In this document: positions 63,546 to 64,000 of the stretch, in pieces
Layout of the letters: each line of letters starts with the position of its first letter
Numbering within the stretch: position 1 is the stretch's first letter
Assembly: GCA_046048875.1 (NCBI GenBank)
Contig: JBJOFG010000001.1
Location: 1-64,000, forward strand
DNA: 64,000 nt
From: CAIZGX01 sp046048875
GTDB lineage: Bacteria; Bacteroidota; Bacteroidia; Flavobacteriales_D; Sanyastnellaceae
Direction: 5' to 3'
Program-made: the position numbers and the translations under genes
Notes under the pieces: model-generated
What the model was told of the DNA's origin: nothing
Seen by the model: only the letters and a program-made list of their open reading frames with translations
Databases searched by the model: none

Positions 63546-64000
63546 TTAGTCTATCAAAATTGGTTTTGCCGCGTGAACCGTATCGAAGAATTCATCAATT
63601 GCTCCATGGAAGTCTTCGCATTCGTATGCCTTAAGCACGGGAACGCTGAGGTTATTCACCTCTTCCATAAGCTTCGGATTGATGTCCGCGTCGTGAACAA
63701 CAACACCGTCAGCATGAGCAAGAGCAACCTTCATCAGGTTTACATAATTCGATGTAGAAAGATCACCAAGATATTGTTGACCGACCTGATCGAATTGAAC
63801 CTTCTTTGAAAGCCCCTTATCGATTGAACCTGCGAAATCGTCTTTGTACAACGAAATGACAATTTTGCTTTCAGCGAAATGTGGGTCTCCAGCAAAAACG
63901 TGCTTAACATAAAGCGGCATAAGCGCAGAGAACCAACCGTGGCAATGAACAATATCTGGCGCCCAACCTAATTTCTTCACCGTTTCCAAAACGCCTTTCG
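63546..64000 (-). CDS. GT5 glycogen/starch synthase-like protein, 3' part only (runs off the right edge)
   Basis: The last 150 codons of a GT5-like glycosyltransferase; the beginning lies beyond base 64000. The segment PDIVHCHGWFSALMPLYVK matches the N-terminal domain of glycogen/starch synthases, and the following LYKDDFAGSID and ALAHADGVVVHDADIN fit the same domain. The stop comes where a full-length GlgA would still have about 250 residues of C-terminal domain. This looks like the short single-domain form known in Bacteroidota rather than a truncation. It precedes the DUF4270 gene by 3 bases. Confidence 0.78.
   Translation of the reverse strand, partial: KGVLETVKKLGWAPDIVHCHGWFSALMPLYVKHVFAGDPHFAESKIVISLYKDDFAGSIDKGLSKKVQFDQVGQQYLGDLSTSNYVNLMKVALAHADGVVVHDADINPKLMEEVNNLSVPVLKAYECEDFHGAIDEFFDTVHAAKPILID

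Overview
The window reads as chromosomal DNA of a member of the Bacteroidota, most likely the Flavobacteriales. The support is a gldH gliding lipoprotein gene, a C-terminal type IX secretion sorting domain (11485-13029), a PorV/PorQ-family barrel, a DUF4270 lipoprotein, flavobacterial-type ExbB-ExbD-ExbD-TonB genes, and many starts preceded by the Bacteroidota -7 promoter element TAnnTTTG or its variant TAnnTTCG. I cannot name the genus. Almost everything is housekeeping; I see no prophage, insertion sequence, CRISPR array, tRNA or rRNA.

Layout. 1-14.8 kb: a truncated tonB with its exbB-exbD-exbD motor, then ftsX, an FKBP isomerase, an MltD-like transglycosylase, gatA, tatA, a sulfur module (MBL/rhodanese protein plus TauE exporter), a fused ABC ATPase, a secreted cytochrome/PHM-like copper protein, a PorV/PorQ-family barrel and an Nfu protein. 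14.9-22.1 kb, plus strand: two secreted amidohydrolase-family proteins, trpS, plsC-like, gatC and a GT2 glycosyltransferase. 22.2-36.2 kb, minus strand: gldH-ricT, mutS-clpX, priA, clpP, DUF1653-dnaG and leuS. 36.2-45.6 kb, plus strand: pyrH-frr-dusB, trhO, DUF2795, dCMP deaminase, two S41 proteases around rnpA, and an O-antigen ligase-like membrane protein. 45.6-47.6 kb, minus strand: an M28 peptidase and rpiB.

The most important non-coding region is 47574-48103. This 530-base gap has no gene, is about 26% G+C by hand count, and carries a DnaA-box match and repeated TAACAACT motifs. Next to it lie mnmG (gidA, a classic origin neighbour) and a near-perfect parS site (51502-51517, 15 of 16 bases), with weaker parS-like sites at 49606 and 47388. 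Sampled GC skew is C-rich to the left and shifts towards G to the right. I propose this is the chromosomal replication origin with its ParB loading zone; dnaA and parAB are not in the window.

48.1-64 kb: a secreted YwqK-repeat protein, mnmG, ybeY, an OmpA-like lipoprotein and a probably abundant outer-membrane barrel. Then comes a secreted caspase-like pair: a beta-propeller/caspase protein and a metacaspase-like DUF4384 protein, both with intact His-Cys dyads. They sit behind a small four-cysteine secreted protein from which they are separated only by a terminator. The window closes with glmS, a DUF4270 lipoprotein and the end of a short GT5 glycogen/starch synthase-like gene. The caspase locus is the best candidate for an undescribed functional system; the origin/parS region is the best-supported structural discovery.
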